A stretch of 64,000 nucleotides of DNA from a virus. The stretch lies in the IMG/VR virus record IMGVR_UViG_3300025113_000003, positions 28,869-92,868 of that record. One strand, given 5' to 3'. Shown here piece after piece: positions 31,589 through 40,969 of this stretch (positions are counted from its first letter, which is position 1; every line of letters starts with the position of its first letter). A program made the translations under genes and the position numbers. The notes under the pieces are model-generated. The model was not told the origin of the DNA. It made no database searches and saw nothing but the letters and a program-made list of their open reading frames with translations.

Positions 31589-32220
31589 CGAATGTATTCC
31601 TTTGGGTCCTTACCTTGCTGCCTGATGAGGTCGGCTACCTCGTCCTGAACGTAGTCCTCGTAGCTCATACCTGGATGCCTGACCTTGCTGACCGCCTCGG
31701 GGTCCCAGCGTGCGATGATCGGGTTGCGTGACGTGGGTTTAATGTCGCGAAAGTCTCGGTCACCAGTGAACCAGACAGCCAGCTCCTTGGCCTGCTCCCT
31801 GGTAGCCTGGAACTCCCGTCGGAAGAACATCTCCAGCCAGAGATCGTCTAGGTCCGTCTCCACCCCCTCCTCGGTATACTCAGGGATGTCAGCGATCTCC
31901 AACCGGTACTTCTCACGAGCTACTCGAGCGATGAGTCCCTTGACAACCAGCTCAGGTGACAGCGGCATGGAGTAGATGCTCTTTCCTTCCTTGCTCAGCT
32001 GGGCCTCAGCCCAGTCAATGATGTGGTCCCAGCCATCCTCAGCGATGAACTGAGGGTCGGGAGCCGTTGTCGTACCAGCGCGCCTTACCCAGTCCACGGC
32101 ATCAACCGCTGCCTCTCTGGTCAGGTGCAGCTCCTTGCGAAAGAAGAGCACCCATGGCAGCCATCCTAGCGGGATGGAGGCAGCTTCTACCTCTTCAAGA
32201 AAGCGCTTAAAGGTCAGCAA
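31585..32220 (-). CDS. Capsid-targeted internal protein B (TTG start)
   Basis: A TTG start at 32220 gives MLTFKRFLEEVEAAS, matching the capsid-targeting N-terminus of its neighbours; the longer frame from ATG 32238 would bury this motif. The 211-residue protein contains two copies of a helix pattern, VLFFRKELHLTREAAVDAVDWV and LEMFFRREFQATREQAKEL, also present once in the upstream protein, so the two are paralogues. No enzymatic motif. It overlaps the upstream gene by 14 bp. Confidence 0.75.
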   Translation of the reverse strand: MLTFKRFLEEVEAASIPLGWLPWVLFFRKELHLTREAAVDAVDWVRRAGTTTAPDPQFIAEDGWDHIIDWAEAQLSKEGKSIYSMPLSPELVVKGLIARVAREKYRLEIADIPEYTEEGVETDLDDLWLEMFFRREFQATREQAKELAVWFTGDRDFRDIKPTSRNPIIARWDPEAVSKVRHPGMSYEDYVQDEVADLIRQQGKDPKEYIR

Positions 32221-32881
32221 AGCCGCTCCCCATGTCAAGTGGGATGTTGAAGTGCTGGCGCACGCGGTGCGCTACTCGGCGCATCCGTACCGGCGCGCCT
32301 TGATCGTGGTCCTTCAAGAACGTGTCAAACACCTTCTGTCCTGACTCGTTACTCATCTCAAAGAAGAGGTCAGATGTATCGGGGTCCTCATGAGCCCAGC
32401 GCACCAGCAGGGCGGCGTCGCGACGCGGAATCTCCAGCTCCTTCGCTACCTTGAGCGCGTAGCCCAGCTCGTCAAGCTCTTCCATCGACTCATAGGCGGC
32501 GTCAGGCCCGTAGTAGTCATCATAATCACGATGCGGCATCGGGTCGCTGGAGTCGCGGGGGCGGTGCTGCTTGGTCGACTTGAAGTGCGTGTCAATGCCG
32601 GCGTCCTGCAGGTCATGCAGGACCATCTCATAGACCCATTCCTCAGTGGAGTAGTCAGGTGCATCAGCTTTCGCTACATCATAGGGCATCGTGTCAGAGT
32701 AGTGATCGTACAGCTTTGTCCAAACAGGGTGCTGCTCAATGTCTGCTATCTCGCCGTCAACCCAGTCAGCGACAAGCTGTCGCTCCTCCTTGGAGAGGTC
32801 GAACTGCTTCTGCAGGAAGAGCTGCATCCGAAGGTCCTCAAGGGCGTCGGTTTCAGCTAGAAAGGCTTTAAATGTCAGCAT
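32207..32881 (-). CDS. Capsid-targeted internal protein A
   Basis: The 224-residue protein starts MLTFKAFLAETDALED; LAE|T is a plausible prohead-protease site. RMQLFLQKQFDLSKEERQLV matches the repeat in the next gene. The middle is rich in Asp, Tyr and His (DYDDYYGPDAAYE). It opens a three-gene minus operon. The late promoter CTAAATA lies only 7 bp from the ATG, so its mRNA should have almost no leader. Confidence 0.78.
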   Translation of the reverse strand: MLTFKAFLAETDALEDLRMQLFLQKQFDLSKEERQLVADWVDGEIADIEQHPVWTKLYDHYSDTMPYDVAKADAPDYSTEEWVYEMVLHDLQDAGIDTHFKSTKQHRPRDSSDPMPHRDYDDYYGPDAAYESMEELDELGYALKVAKELEIPRRDAALLVRWAHEDPDTSDLFFEMSNESGQKVFDTFLKDHDQGAPVRMRRVAHRVRQHFNIPLDMGSGFADL

Positions 32882-32888
32882 GGCTTGT

Positions 32889-32895
32889 TATTTAG
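32889..32895 (-). promoter_or_regulatory. Late promoter core (CTAAATA) of the internal-protein operon
   Basis: Minus-strand CTAAATA is 7 bp from the ATG at 32881, so predicted +1 falls within 1-2 bases of the start codon. Confidence 0.5.
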
Positions 32896-32913
32896 GACCG
32901 GAAACCGGTGCCC

Positions 32914-32920
32914 ATAAATA
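32914..32920 (+). promoter_or_regulatory. T4-type late promoter (CCATAAATATC) of fibre 2
   Basis: Plus-strand ATAAATA is 26 bp ahead of the ATG at 32947. It is divergent from and 19 bp away from the minus-strand late promoter. Confidence 0.7.
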
Positions 32921-32946
32921 TCACTACGACCTAACGGGAAAAATTC

Positions 32947-35900
32947 ATGAAGTTTCACGGTATCACGTTGGAACAGGGCAGCAGCGTAGCCAACCTTACG
33001 GTGTCCTCTGGAACTGCCTTCCCAACTTCCCCAGATGAAGGTGAGCTATTCTTCCGCTCAGACACCGATCTACGGCTCAAGGGGCTGTACCTCTACGTTG
33101 GTGGTAGCTGGGACCGCATCGCCAGCACCGACTCGCTGACGTTGCCCAACGGCGCGGTGCTGCCAACGCAGGCCAATGAGGGAGATGTCTTCTATCTCAG
33201 CTCAGGGGATGCCAGCGAGGGGATCTACGTCTTCCGAAACGACAGCTGGGTGGCCGCATCAGGTGAGGGTACCGCGCCTATCTTTGACGTCACAGGTGAC
33301 GTCACTGGTACCATTGACGGCGGCACGGATGTTCTCACGTTGGTTTCAACGACTGTCACTCCCGGATCATACGGTTCTGCTACCCAAGCGGGTACCTTTG
33401 CAGTTGACGCAAAAGGGCGCCTCACAGGTGCTGCCGATGTGTTGGTCACTCCTGCTTGGTCCTCTGTAACGGGAACCCCGACAACCCTGGCTGGCTATGG
33501 TATCACCAACGCTGTACTGAAGACCGGTGACACGATGACAGGTCCGCTGGCAATCACCGGAACTGGCAGCGGGCTGACCATTGCTGACGGTAACCTGCTC
33601 CTCACACGCGCCATTGATAACATCGCTGGTGCTCAGTTCACGAACACAAGCACCGGCGGTGACGCTGAAACGGCGCTGTATCTCACCAACGACGCTGGTG
33701 ATTACTTTACTGTGTCAATTAGCGGTTCAGGCTTTACGCCTGTCGCTCAAGCCTCAACTGCCTATGTCTGGACAGATGCGGCAGCTATCAGCTTTGGTAC
33801 GAACAGCATCGAGCGCCTGCGCATCTCCAATGGTGCCTTCGGTCTAGGGGGCGCCAACTACGGTACCAGTGGACAGGTGCTGACTTCAGCCGGTTCCGCA
33901 GCTGTTCCAACCTGGACCACGCCTCTAGGCGGTACGGTAACCTCTGTTGCCACGGTGCAACCCACAGAAGGTCTCACCATCACTGGTGGACCAATCACTT
34001 CTAGTGGAACGCTTACGTTCGAGCTGGCTAATGACCTTGCTGCGCTTGAAGAACTCACGACCACTGGGCTGGCGACACGGACAGCAGCCGATACCTGGGT
34101 TTCCAGGTCGATCGCTGTCGTTGGATCTGGAATCTCTGTCGCTGATGGCGGTGGGGTTGCCGGCAACCCCACCATCACTCTGGTTTCTGCTACAGCCGCA
34201 ACGCCCTCAACGCTGGTCTTCCGTGATGCCAGCGGTAACTTCAGCGCAGGCACGATTACGGCAGCCCTGACCGGCAACGCCACGACTGCCACTACGCTTG
34301 CGACTGGGCGTACCTTCTCCATCACTGGAGATGTCACTGCCAGCGGCATCAGCTTTGATGGTAGCGCCAACGTAGCTCTAGCCTCTACGCTTGGCACCAC
34401 CGCCGTTGCTCCTGGTTCCTACGGCTCTACCACCCAGGTAGGCACCTTCACCGTGAGCGGTCAGGGGCGCCTCACCGCCGCTGCCAACGCCGCTATCGCC
34501 TTTCCCGTAACCTCGGTCGCCGGTCAGACCGGAGCTGTCACGCTGACCACCGCCAACATCACTGGTTACGGCACCGTTACCGACGCGGTCTTCACGCTGA
34601 CCGACGACGGGGACCCCACCAAGGTCGCCAAGTTTGAGGCGTCAGGTATCACCACCGCCACTACCCGTACCTATACGCTGCCCAACGCTGACGGAACCAT
34701 CGCCATCACGGGTGCCTTGGCGCAGACCTTCTCGGGCGCGCTGACCTTCTCCAACGCGGCGCTGACAGTTGGTTCGGCGACCACTGCCGCCACCTACAAC
34801 CTTGGTACCGGCGCGACAACCAGCGGTAACACCAAGACCATCAACCTCGGCACGGCTGGCGTGGCGGGTTCCACTACCGTGGTAAATGTCGGTTCCAGCA
34901 CCAGTAACACCACCATCAACCTCACTGGAAAAGTCGTTCTAGCAGGCGACCCAGCGACCAGCCTTGAGGCAGCCACCAAGTCCTACGTGGACGCCATCAA
35001 GGAAGGGCTCAATGTCCACGCTGCCTCGCAGGTGGGGTCTGCTGTCAACCTTCCAGCTACCTACGCGAACGGCACCGCTGGTGAAGGAGCTACCTTAACT
35101 GCCTCCGCTAACGGTGTCCTCGTTGTGGACGGGGTCAACCCGGTAGTAGGCAACCGAGTGCTGCTAGGTGGTCAATCCAACACCGCCCACAACGGTATCT
35201 ACGTCGTCACCAACGTTGGCTCAGCCTCGACGCAGTGGGTCCTGACCCGCGCGACTGACTTTGATACGGCAGATGAGATTCAACCGGGTGACTTCGTCTT
35301 CAACCAAGGCGGTACCACCCGTGCCAACACAGGCTACGTCCAGACGCAGACAGTTACGACCGTCGGTACTGACCCTATCGTCTTCTACCAGTTCTCAGGT
35401 ACCGGCGCCTACATTGGTGGCGCCGGTCTCACTCTCACTGGCACGACCTTTGACATCGGCACAGGCAGCGCCACTCGAATCGTCGTCAACCCAGACAACA
35501 TCGACCTCGCCACAGTCACTGACCTTGGCACCGGCACCTTCCTTAAGCTGACGCGTGACGCCTACGGTCGAGTGGCAGGAACCACTCCAGTGGTGGTGAG
35601 CGACATCACCTCTCTTGTCAACGCGTCCTATGTCCAGAAGGCAGGGGACCTGATGACTGGCGCGCTAGGCATCACCGCTGGTCTTGTAGGAACCCCAGGG
35701 CTCTACTTCAGCGGCGACACCAACACCGGTCTCTTCAGCCCTGCAGCGGATACCTTCGCCATCACCACTGGAGGAACTGAGCGGCTGCGCATCAGCAGCG
35801 CCGGTGACGTTGGTATTGCGACGGCACCAAGCAGCTCCTTCAAGCTGACTGTGGCTGGTAACATAGGTGCCACGGGCAACGTTCTTCTGGCAGGTACGAC

Positions 35901-38145
35901 CCCGTTCATCTCGTTCAACCCTACTCTGGGTGCCTCCACAGAAGCCTACATCGAGCTCACGACCTCCACTCACGACTTTGGCTTCTACTCCAACGACGCA
36001 GCTGGCTTCATCACCTTTCACACTGGGTCCAGCAGCCTCGAGCGGCTGCGCGTCGCCGCGTCAGGCGCCATCGGGCTAAGCGGTGCGAACTACGGTACCA
36101 GCGGGCAGGTGCTAACCTCCGCTGGCAGCGGTAGCGCCCCAACCTGGACCACGCAGACCGTTGGCTCCGTGGTGTCAGTGGGTGTCAGTGGTGCCAACGG
36201 CATCGGTGTCAGCGGCTCACCTGTCACAAGCAGCGGCACTATCGCTCTTTCTCTGGAAGCCATTACCCCCACCTCCGTAACCGTACCGCTCGGAGCAGCT
36301 GCCACCCCATCTATCACCTTCAGCGGTGATCCCAACACTGGCATCTACAGCTCCGCTGCTGACACCATCAATTTTGCGACAGCAGGCGTTAGCGAGTTTA
36401 GCCTGTCAAGCGGTCTCGCGGCATTCGGCGGCAAGGTCTCTGGCTCCTCCAGTGGGCTGTCAGTGCCTTCATGGACAACCTCGGGCTGCACCTCGCAGTG
36501 GACCGCAGGTACAGTTACTGACAACTCATCGGCAGCTGCAGCAACCGTGTCATCACGGATGGCGAACTCCTTTAGCACTCCAACGTTTGCCTCCACCAAC
36601 GCCATTACGGTAACCAACGCCGCCACGATGTACATCGCTGGTGCCCCCGTCGCTGGCACCAATACTACCCTCACCAACACCTACGCGCTGTGGATTGATG
36701 GCGGTGAGTGCCGCATTGACGGCAACATAGACGCTCTAGGTGGAGTTACGGGGGCTCTTACTGGCAACGTTACTGGCAACGTTACTGGCACGCTTACCGG
36801 AAACGTCATCGTCCCGCTTGGTACGGTAACGGTTCCATCTATCTCGTTCTCAGGTGACTCCAACACGGGCATCTACAGCCCTGCTGCTGATCAGCTAGCC
36901 ATCACCACAGCTGGAACACAGGCGATCTCATTTGACGCATCTGGCAACACCAATGTCACCGGTGGTCTCGGAATTCGTGCCGGCGTTCCCTCGACAAGCG
37001 CGAGCGCCGTTTCATCTTTTGATGTGTCGGCAAACGCAACGCGGTACGGCATTCAAAGCACGCTGAATATCACGTCAAGCACGCTGACTGGGGACCGCAG
37101 CCACTTTGGTGTCTACAGCCTCGTAGAGCAACAGGACCAGTCTGCCGAGGCTTTCTCATCACACGACTATGCTTTTTATGGCTTAGCTCGGACTAGTGCC
37201 ACCGCTGGCACCTCCGTTAATGGTGAGGGCAGTCTAACTGGAGTGTTTGGTCAAGCAGCCCATCAGTCAGCTGACGCCACTTACTTTAACGTAGAGAACA
37301 TGTATGGTGGTAGGTTCAACATCTTGCTGAATGGGGCCACCGCCGCCACCGACCAAGCGTATGGCGTGAACTCCACTTTCTCCTCCTCTGCTGCAGGTTC
37401 CAATATAGCCACCGGTTACCTGTACTATGGTTCATTTGGCACAGTTACAGGGACGATCACCAACCGATACGGTGTCTACATCGTCTCAGATTGCAACAAC
37501 TACTTTACCGGTGGCATTCAGATCGGTGGTACCGCCGCCGGTCCTGCAACTGCCTTTGGTCTTGGTGTGGGTGTGGCACCTCCAGGTGCAGGTGAAATTC
37601 AATCGTCGGCTACCATTCAAGCAGGTGGCCAGCTCTACGCAGCCGCTGGCACCGCTTCAACGAGTACTACAACAGGTGCACTGCGAGTTACCGGTGGTGC
37701 CGGCATCTCGGGCGCGGTTTTTATCGGTGGAGTGCTGTCTGCCGATGCTGGCTCAGCAGCAACAAGCACCACGACTGGCTCCATTCAAGTAACAGGTGGT
37801 ATTGGTCTGACTGGTGCTGTCTACGCTGGCGGCGAGGTAACTGCCTTTTCAGATCGTCGTGTCAAGGACAACCTACAGCTCATCCCAGATGCCCTTGCGA
37901 AGGTGGAGCGACTCAATGGCTATACCTACACCCGCAGCGACCTGCCAGAAGAAGAGGGAAAACGCCACGCCGGCGTTATCGCACAGGAGGTCGAGGAGGT
38001 GCTACCTGAAGTCGTGACGACTGGTGAGGACGGCTTCAAGGGTGTTGCCTACGGCAACATGGTGGCGCTGCTGATCGAGTCAGTCAAGGAGCTCAGCGCC
38101 AAGGTACGGGATCTCGAGACACGGCTTGCTCGGCATGAAAACTGA
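32947..38145 (+). CDS. Giant tail fibre 2 (1732 aa) with S74 chaperone domain
   Basis: The N-terminal module (residues 1-60, PDEGELFFRSDTDLRLKGLY) is shared with the other fibres. The shaft contains repeated motifs, e.g. ANYGTSGQVLTSAGS (twice), GDxNTGxxSxAAD followed by a xxTxG strand (three times) and 'RDASGNFSAGTITA'. A domain near residues 680-820 (NVHAASQVGSAVNLPATYAN...) recurs in fibre 3. The S74 domain starts at AFSDRRVKDNLQLIPDAL near 1635 and ends in a coiled coil (IESVKELSAKVRDLETRL). Length makes it the largest gene in the window; it likely forms a long host-recognition fibre. Confidence 0.93.
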   Translation: MKFHGITLEQGSSVANLTVSSGTAFPTSPDEGELFFRSDTDLRLKGLYLYVGGSWDRIASTDSLTLPNGAVLPTQANEGDVFYLSSGDASEGIYVFRNDSWVAASGEGTAPIFDVTGDVTGTIDGGTDVLTLVSTTVTPGSYGSATQAGTFAVDAKGRLTGAADVLVTPAWSSVTGTPTTLAGYGITNAVLKTGDTMTGPLAITGTGSGLTIADGNLLLTRAIDNIAGAQFTNTSTGGDAETALYLTNDAGDYFTVSISGSGFTPVAQASTAYVWTDAAAISFGTNSIERLRISNGAFGLGGANYGTSGQVLTSAGSAAVPTWTTPLGGTVTSVATVQPTEGLTITGGPITSSGTLTFELANDLAALEELTTTGLATRTAADTWVSRSIAVVGSGISVADGGGVAGNPTITLVSATAATPSTLVFRDASGNFSAGTITAALTGNATTATTLATGRTFSITGDVTASGISFDGSANVALASTLGTTAVAPGSYGSTTQVGTFTVSGQGRLTAAANAAIAFPVTSVAGQTGAVTLTTANITGYGTVTDAVFTLTDDGDPTKVAKFEASGITTATTRTYTLPNADGTIAITGALAQTFSGALTFSNAALTVGSATTAATYNLGTGATTSGNTKTINLGTAGVAGSTTVVNVGSSTSNTTINLTGKVVLAGDPATSLEAATKSYVDAIKEGLNVHAASQVGSAVNLPATYANGTAGEGATLTASANGVLVVDGVNPVVGNRVLLGGQSNTAHNGIYVVTNVGSASTQWVLTRATDFDTADEIQPGDFVFNQGGTTRANTGYVQTQTVTTVGTDPIVFYQFSGTGAYIGGAGLTLTGTTFDIGTGSATRIVVNPDNIDLATVTDLGTGTFLKLTRDAYGRVAGTTPVVVSDITSLVNASYVQKAGDLMTGALGITAGLVGTPGLYFSGDTNTGLFSPAADTFAITTGGTERLRISSAGDVGIATAPSSSFKLTVAGNIGATGNVLLAGTTPFISFNPTLGASTEAYIELTTSTHDFGFYSNDAAGFITFHTGSSSLERLRVAASGAIGLSGANYGTSGQVLTSAGSGSAPTWTTQTVGSVVSVGVSGANGIGVSGSPVTSSGTIALSLEAITPTSVTVPLGAAATPSITFSGDPNTGIYSSAADTINFATAGVSEFSLSSGLAAFGGKVSGSSSGLSVPSWTTSGCTSQWTAGTVTDNSSAAAATVSSRMANSFSTPTFASTNAITVTNAATMYIAGAPVAGTNTTLTNTYALWIDGGECRIDGNIDALGGVTGALTGNVTGNVTGTLTGNVIVPLGTVTVPSISFSGDSNTGIYSPAADQLAITTAGTQAISFDASGNTNVTGGLGIRAGVPSTSASAVSSFDVSANATRYGIQSTLNITSSTLTGDRSHFGVYSLVEQQDQSAEAFSSHDYAFYGLARTSATAGTSVNGEGSLTGVFGQAAHQSADATYFNVENMYGGRFNILLNGATAATDQAYGVNSTFSSSAAGSNIATGYLYYGSFGTVTGTITNRYGVYIVSDCNNYFTGGIQIGGTAAGPATAFGLGVGVAPPGAGEIQSSATIQAGGQLYAAAGTASTSTTTGALRVTGGAGISGAVFIGGVLSADAGSAATSTTTGSIQVTGGIGLTGAVYAGGEVTAFSDRRVKDNLQLIPDALAKVERLNGYTYTRSDLPEEEGKRHAGVIAQEVEEVLPEVVTTGEDGFKGVAYGNMVALLIESVKELSAKVRDLETRLARHEN

Positions 38146-38158
38146 AACCCTGGTGCTG

Positions 38159-38166
38159 GATAAATA
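38159..38166 (+). promoter_or_regulatory. T4-type late promoter (GATAAATA) of fibre 3
   Basis: Plus-strand GATAAATA, 27 bp ahead of the ATG at 38194. Confidence 0.7.
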
Positions 38167-38193
38167 CAGCTGCCACCTACTATTGAGAACTAG

Positions 38194-40968
38194 ATGCTGA
38201 TTGACCGTCCCCAGGTAACTGAAACATCGCAGGTCATTAACCTGACGGTGCCACGTGGCACCGCTGAACCTGCTGACCCAGACACCGGCGAGCTCTTTTA
38301 TCGTACTGATCTCAACGAGCTGCGCGTCTACACCGGCACTGGTTGGGCAGAGGTTGGCTCAACAGGGCTAACGACGCACGAGAATCGAACCGATCTTCAC
38401 CTTACCTCTGAGCAGAACACTCTGCTGGATGGCATCAACTCCACTGTCTCATCCACTGAGATCAACTACCTCGATGGCGTCACTGCTCCAATTCAAGGAC
38501 AGCTAGACACACTTGGAGCCAGCGCCAGCACCCACGCGGCTGACGACGCGCGGCACCTCACGCCAGAGCAGAACACCCTGCTAGACGGGCTTGCTAGTAC
38601 GCTGACCGCTGCTGAGCTCAACTACGTCGACGGGGTAACTGGACCAGTTCAGTCGCAGCTAGACGCCATTGTCGCTGTCAACAACACCCAAAATACGGCT
38701 CTAAGCAGCCTTCAAACGCAGATCAACAACAACGCGTCCAGCGGAAGCACCGCGCTTTCTACACACGCCACTGACGATGGCTTGCACCTAACAGCGGTGC
38801 AGAACACCTTTCTTGATGGGCTCAGTCTGCCTACTCTCACGTCATCTGAAGCGAACTACCTGATAGGGGTGACTTCCTCCATCCAGACGCAGCTGAACAC
38901 GCTGACCTCCACCAAGCTGGCGCGTAACGGTTCACAGGCGATGCAAGGTAGCCTGGCAATGGGCGGCTTCGGTATTACCGGGCTGGCGACCCCGTCCGCT
39001 GGCACCGACGCAGCCAACCGCGACTACGTTGATAACCTGGTTCAGGGCATCTTCTGGAAGCCGGCGGTGCGGGTTGCAACCACCGCCAACATCACGCTGA
39101 ATGGGCTGCAGACCATTGACGGCGTCGCGCTGGTCGCCAATGACCGTGTTCTGGTCAAGGACCAGACCACCACCTCACAGAACGGCATCTGGTTGGTCTC
39201 ATCAACCGCTTGGTCACGGGCACCTGACGCCGACAACTCACCTCAGAACGAGCTTGACGCGGCAGCTGTCTTCGTACGAGAAGGTGCTCTCTGGGCAGCC
39301 ACCGCCTGGGTCCAGACCCTGCCAGTTACCACCATCAACGTCAGCCCCATCAGCTGGGCGCAGTTCTCAGCGGCGGGTGGTGCGGTAGCTGGCAACGGTA
39401 TCGTGACCGCCGGTGCTGTCATCTCAGTGAAGAACGGCAACGGCTTGACCTTCAGTGGTACCTCGCTGACGCTCAATATCAATACCGACTTCAACCTCGC
39501 TGGGCCGGCGCTCTCTCTAGCGACGGTCCCAACGCTGACCGCTGGTACCTACGGAAACTCCACAACTGTTCCTGTGCTCACGCTTGACGCCAAGGGACGG
39601 GTCACTGCCGCGACCAACACCGCCATCACTGGTTTCCAGCCAGCTGATTCACTGCTGACCAGTATCGCCGGCCTTGGTGGAACTGGAATCATCGTTCAGA
39701 CCGCGGCTGGTGCCGCTGCCAACCGCAGCATCGCGGTCGCCGGTAACGGGCTTTCCATTGTCAACGGCACCGGTGTCAGCGGCAACCCAACGGTCACATC
39801 AGACGCCACCAGTGCCAACACGGCTGACAGCATCGTCTACCGTGACGGCAGCGGTAACTTCAGCGCCGGCACCATAACCGCGACACTTAATGGCACAGCT
39901 TCCAACGCGAACCTACTTAATGGCATCGATACATCGCAGATGATGGTCAGTCGTGGAACAGTCGCGTTAGCTAGCATCAACACCGCGACCAGTCATGGCT
40001 TCTACAACGAGGACAACTCAGGCTTCAGCAAGGCAGTGCTGGTATTCAACCCGGGCGGATCTGCTGGCACTGTCCAGTACCGTCATACCTACAACACCGG
40101 ACCTGGGGAGCTGTTCGAGTTTCGCAACCGAACTGACAACCTTACCTGGCAGCCGTGGCGCACCGTGCTACATGAGGCCAACTACAGCAACTTCTCGCCG
40201 ACTCTAACTGGTGGTGGAGCATCAGGTACCTGGGCCATCAACATCACCGGTAACGCTGGCACGGTTGATGGACTGTCGGTGTCCACCGGCGTCAACAACG
40301 TTGCTAATCAGATCGTGCGCACCAACGGCAGCGGCTACACTGACTTTGGTTGGATCAACACGATCTCAGGTAACAACGGCACGACACCTATCACTCGAGT
40401 GTACGCATCGGATGACGCGTACATTCGCTACTACACGCTTACCAACTTCTGCGATCAGATCACCCGTTTTGACAACATCGCCACGATCAACGGATTTTCA
40501 CCCCCGAACGGCGCCATTCGCCTGACCCCCAACCTGCACCTCAATGCAGCAGCTGGCAACGCGGTCATCATCAACTGGGACAACGGTGGCTCAGGTTCGC
40601 AGCTGGCCCTTCGCGTTGGCAACGGTGCTAGCTCGGACGTCTTCACCGTCACGCATGCTGGCACGGTGGTTGCCGATGGTGACATCACCGCCTTCTCGGA
40701 TCGCCGCCTCAAGGTCAACATTCAGTCAATCTGCGGTGCCCTCGAAACTGTAGGACGGTTGCAGGGGGTAACCTTCCAACGCGCCGACACCAGCAAGCAC
40801 GGCATGGGGCTAATTGCACAGGACGTTCAGGCGGTGGTTCCAGAGGTGGTCCATGAGAGCACCACTGGAATGCTGTCAGTCGCCTACGGCAACCTGGTTG
40901 GGCTGCTGATTGAAGCCATCAAGGAGCTGAAGGCCGAGGTGGATGAGCTAAAGAAAGACAGGAGCTAA
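38194..40968 (+). CDS. Long tail fibre 3 (924 aa) with tandem repeats and S74 domain
   Basis: The N-terminus carries PDTGELFYRTDLNELRVYTG, the shared attachment module. Residues about 65-240 contain three tandem copies of a unit of about 55-75 residues (HLTxxQNTxLDG...NYLxGVTxxIQxQLxxL). A middle domain (VRVATTANITLNGLQTIDGV) is homologous to one in fibre 2. S74 starts at AFSDRRLKVNIQSICGALET near 832 and contains GLIAQDVQAVVPEVV; a coiled coil ends it (AIKELKAEVDELKK). The polyglycine adhesin gene follows after 1 bp. Confidence 0.93.
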   Translation: MLIDRPQVTETSQVINLTVPRGTAEPADPDTGELFYRTDLNELRVYTGTGWAEVGSTGLTTHENRTDLHLTSEQNTLLDGINSTVSSTEINYLDGVTAPIQGQLDTLGASASTHAADDARHLTPEQNTLLDGLASTLTAAELNYVDGVTGPVQSQLDAIVAVNNTQNTALSSLQTQINNNASSGSTALSTHATDDGLHLTAVQNTFLDGLSLPTLTSSEANYLIGVTSSIQTQLNTLTSTKLARNGSQAMQGSLAMGGFGITGLATPSAGTDAANRDYVDNLVQGIFWKPAVRVATTANITLNGLQTIDGVALVANDRVLVKDQTTTSQNGIWLVSSTAWSRAPDADNSPQNELDAAAVFVREGALWAATAWVQTLPVTTINVSPISWAQFSAAGGAVAGNGIVTAGAVISVKNGNGLTFSGTSLTLNINTDFNLAGPALSLATVPTLTAGTYGNSTTVPVLTLDAKGRVTAATNTAITGFQPADSLLTSIAGLGGTGIIVQTAAGAAANRSIAVAGNGLSIVNGTGVSGNPTVTSDATSANTADSIVYRDGSGNFSAGTITATLNGTASNANLLNGIDTSQMMVSRGTVALASINTATSHGFYNEDNSGFSKAVLVFNPGGSAGTVQYRHTYNTGPGELFEFRNRTDNLTWQPWRTVLHEANYSNFSPTLTGGGASGTWAINITGNAGTVDGLSVSTGVNNVANQIVRTNGSGYTDFGWINTISGNNGTTPITRVYASDDAYIRYYTLTNFCDQITRFDNIATINGFSPPNGAIRLTPNLHLNAAAGNAVIINWDNGGSGSQLALRVGNGASSDVFTVTHAGTVVADGDITAFSDRRLKVNIQSICGALETVGRLQGVTFQRADTSKHGMGLIAQDVQAVVPEVVHESTTGMLSVAYGNLVGLLIEAIKELKAEVDELKKDRS

Positions 40969-40969
40969 G

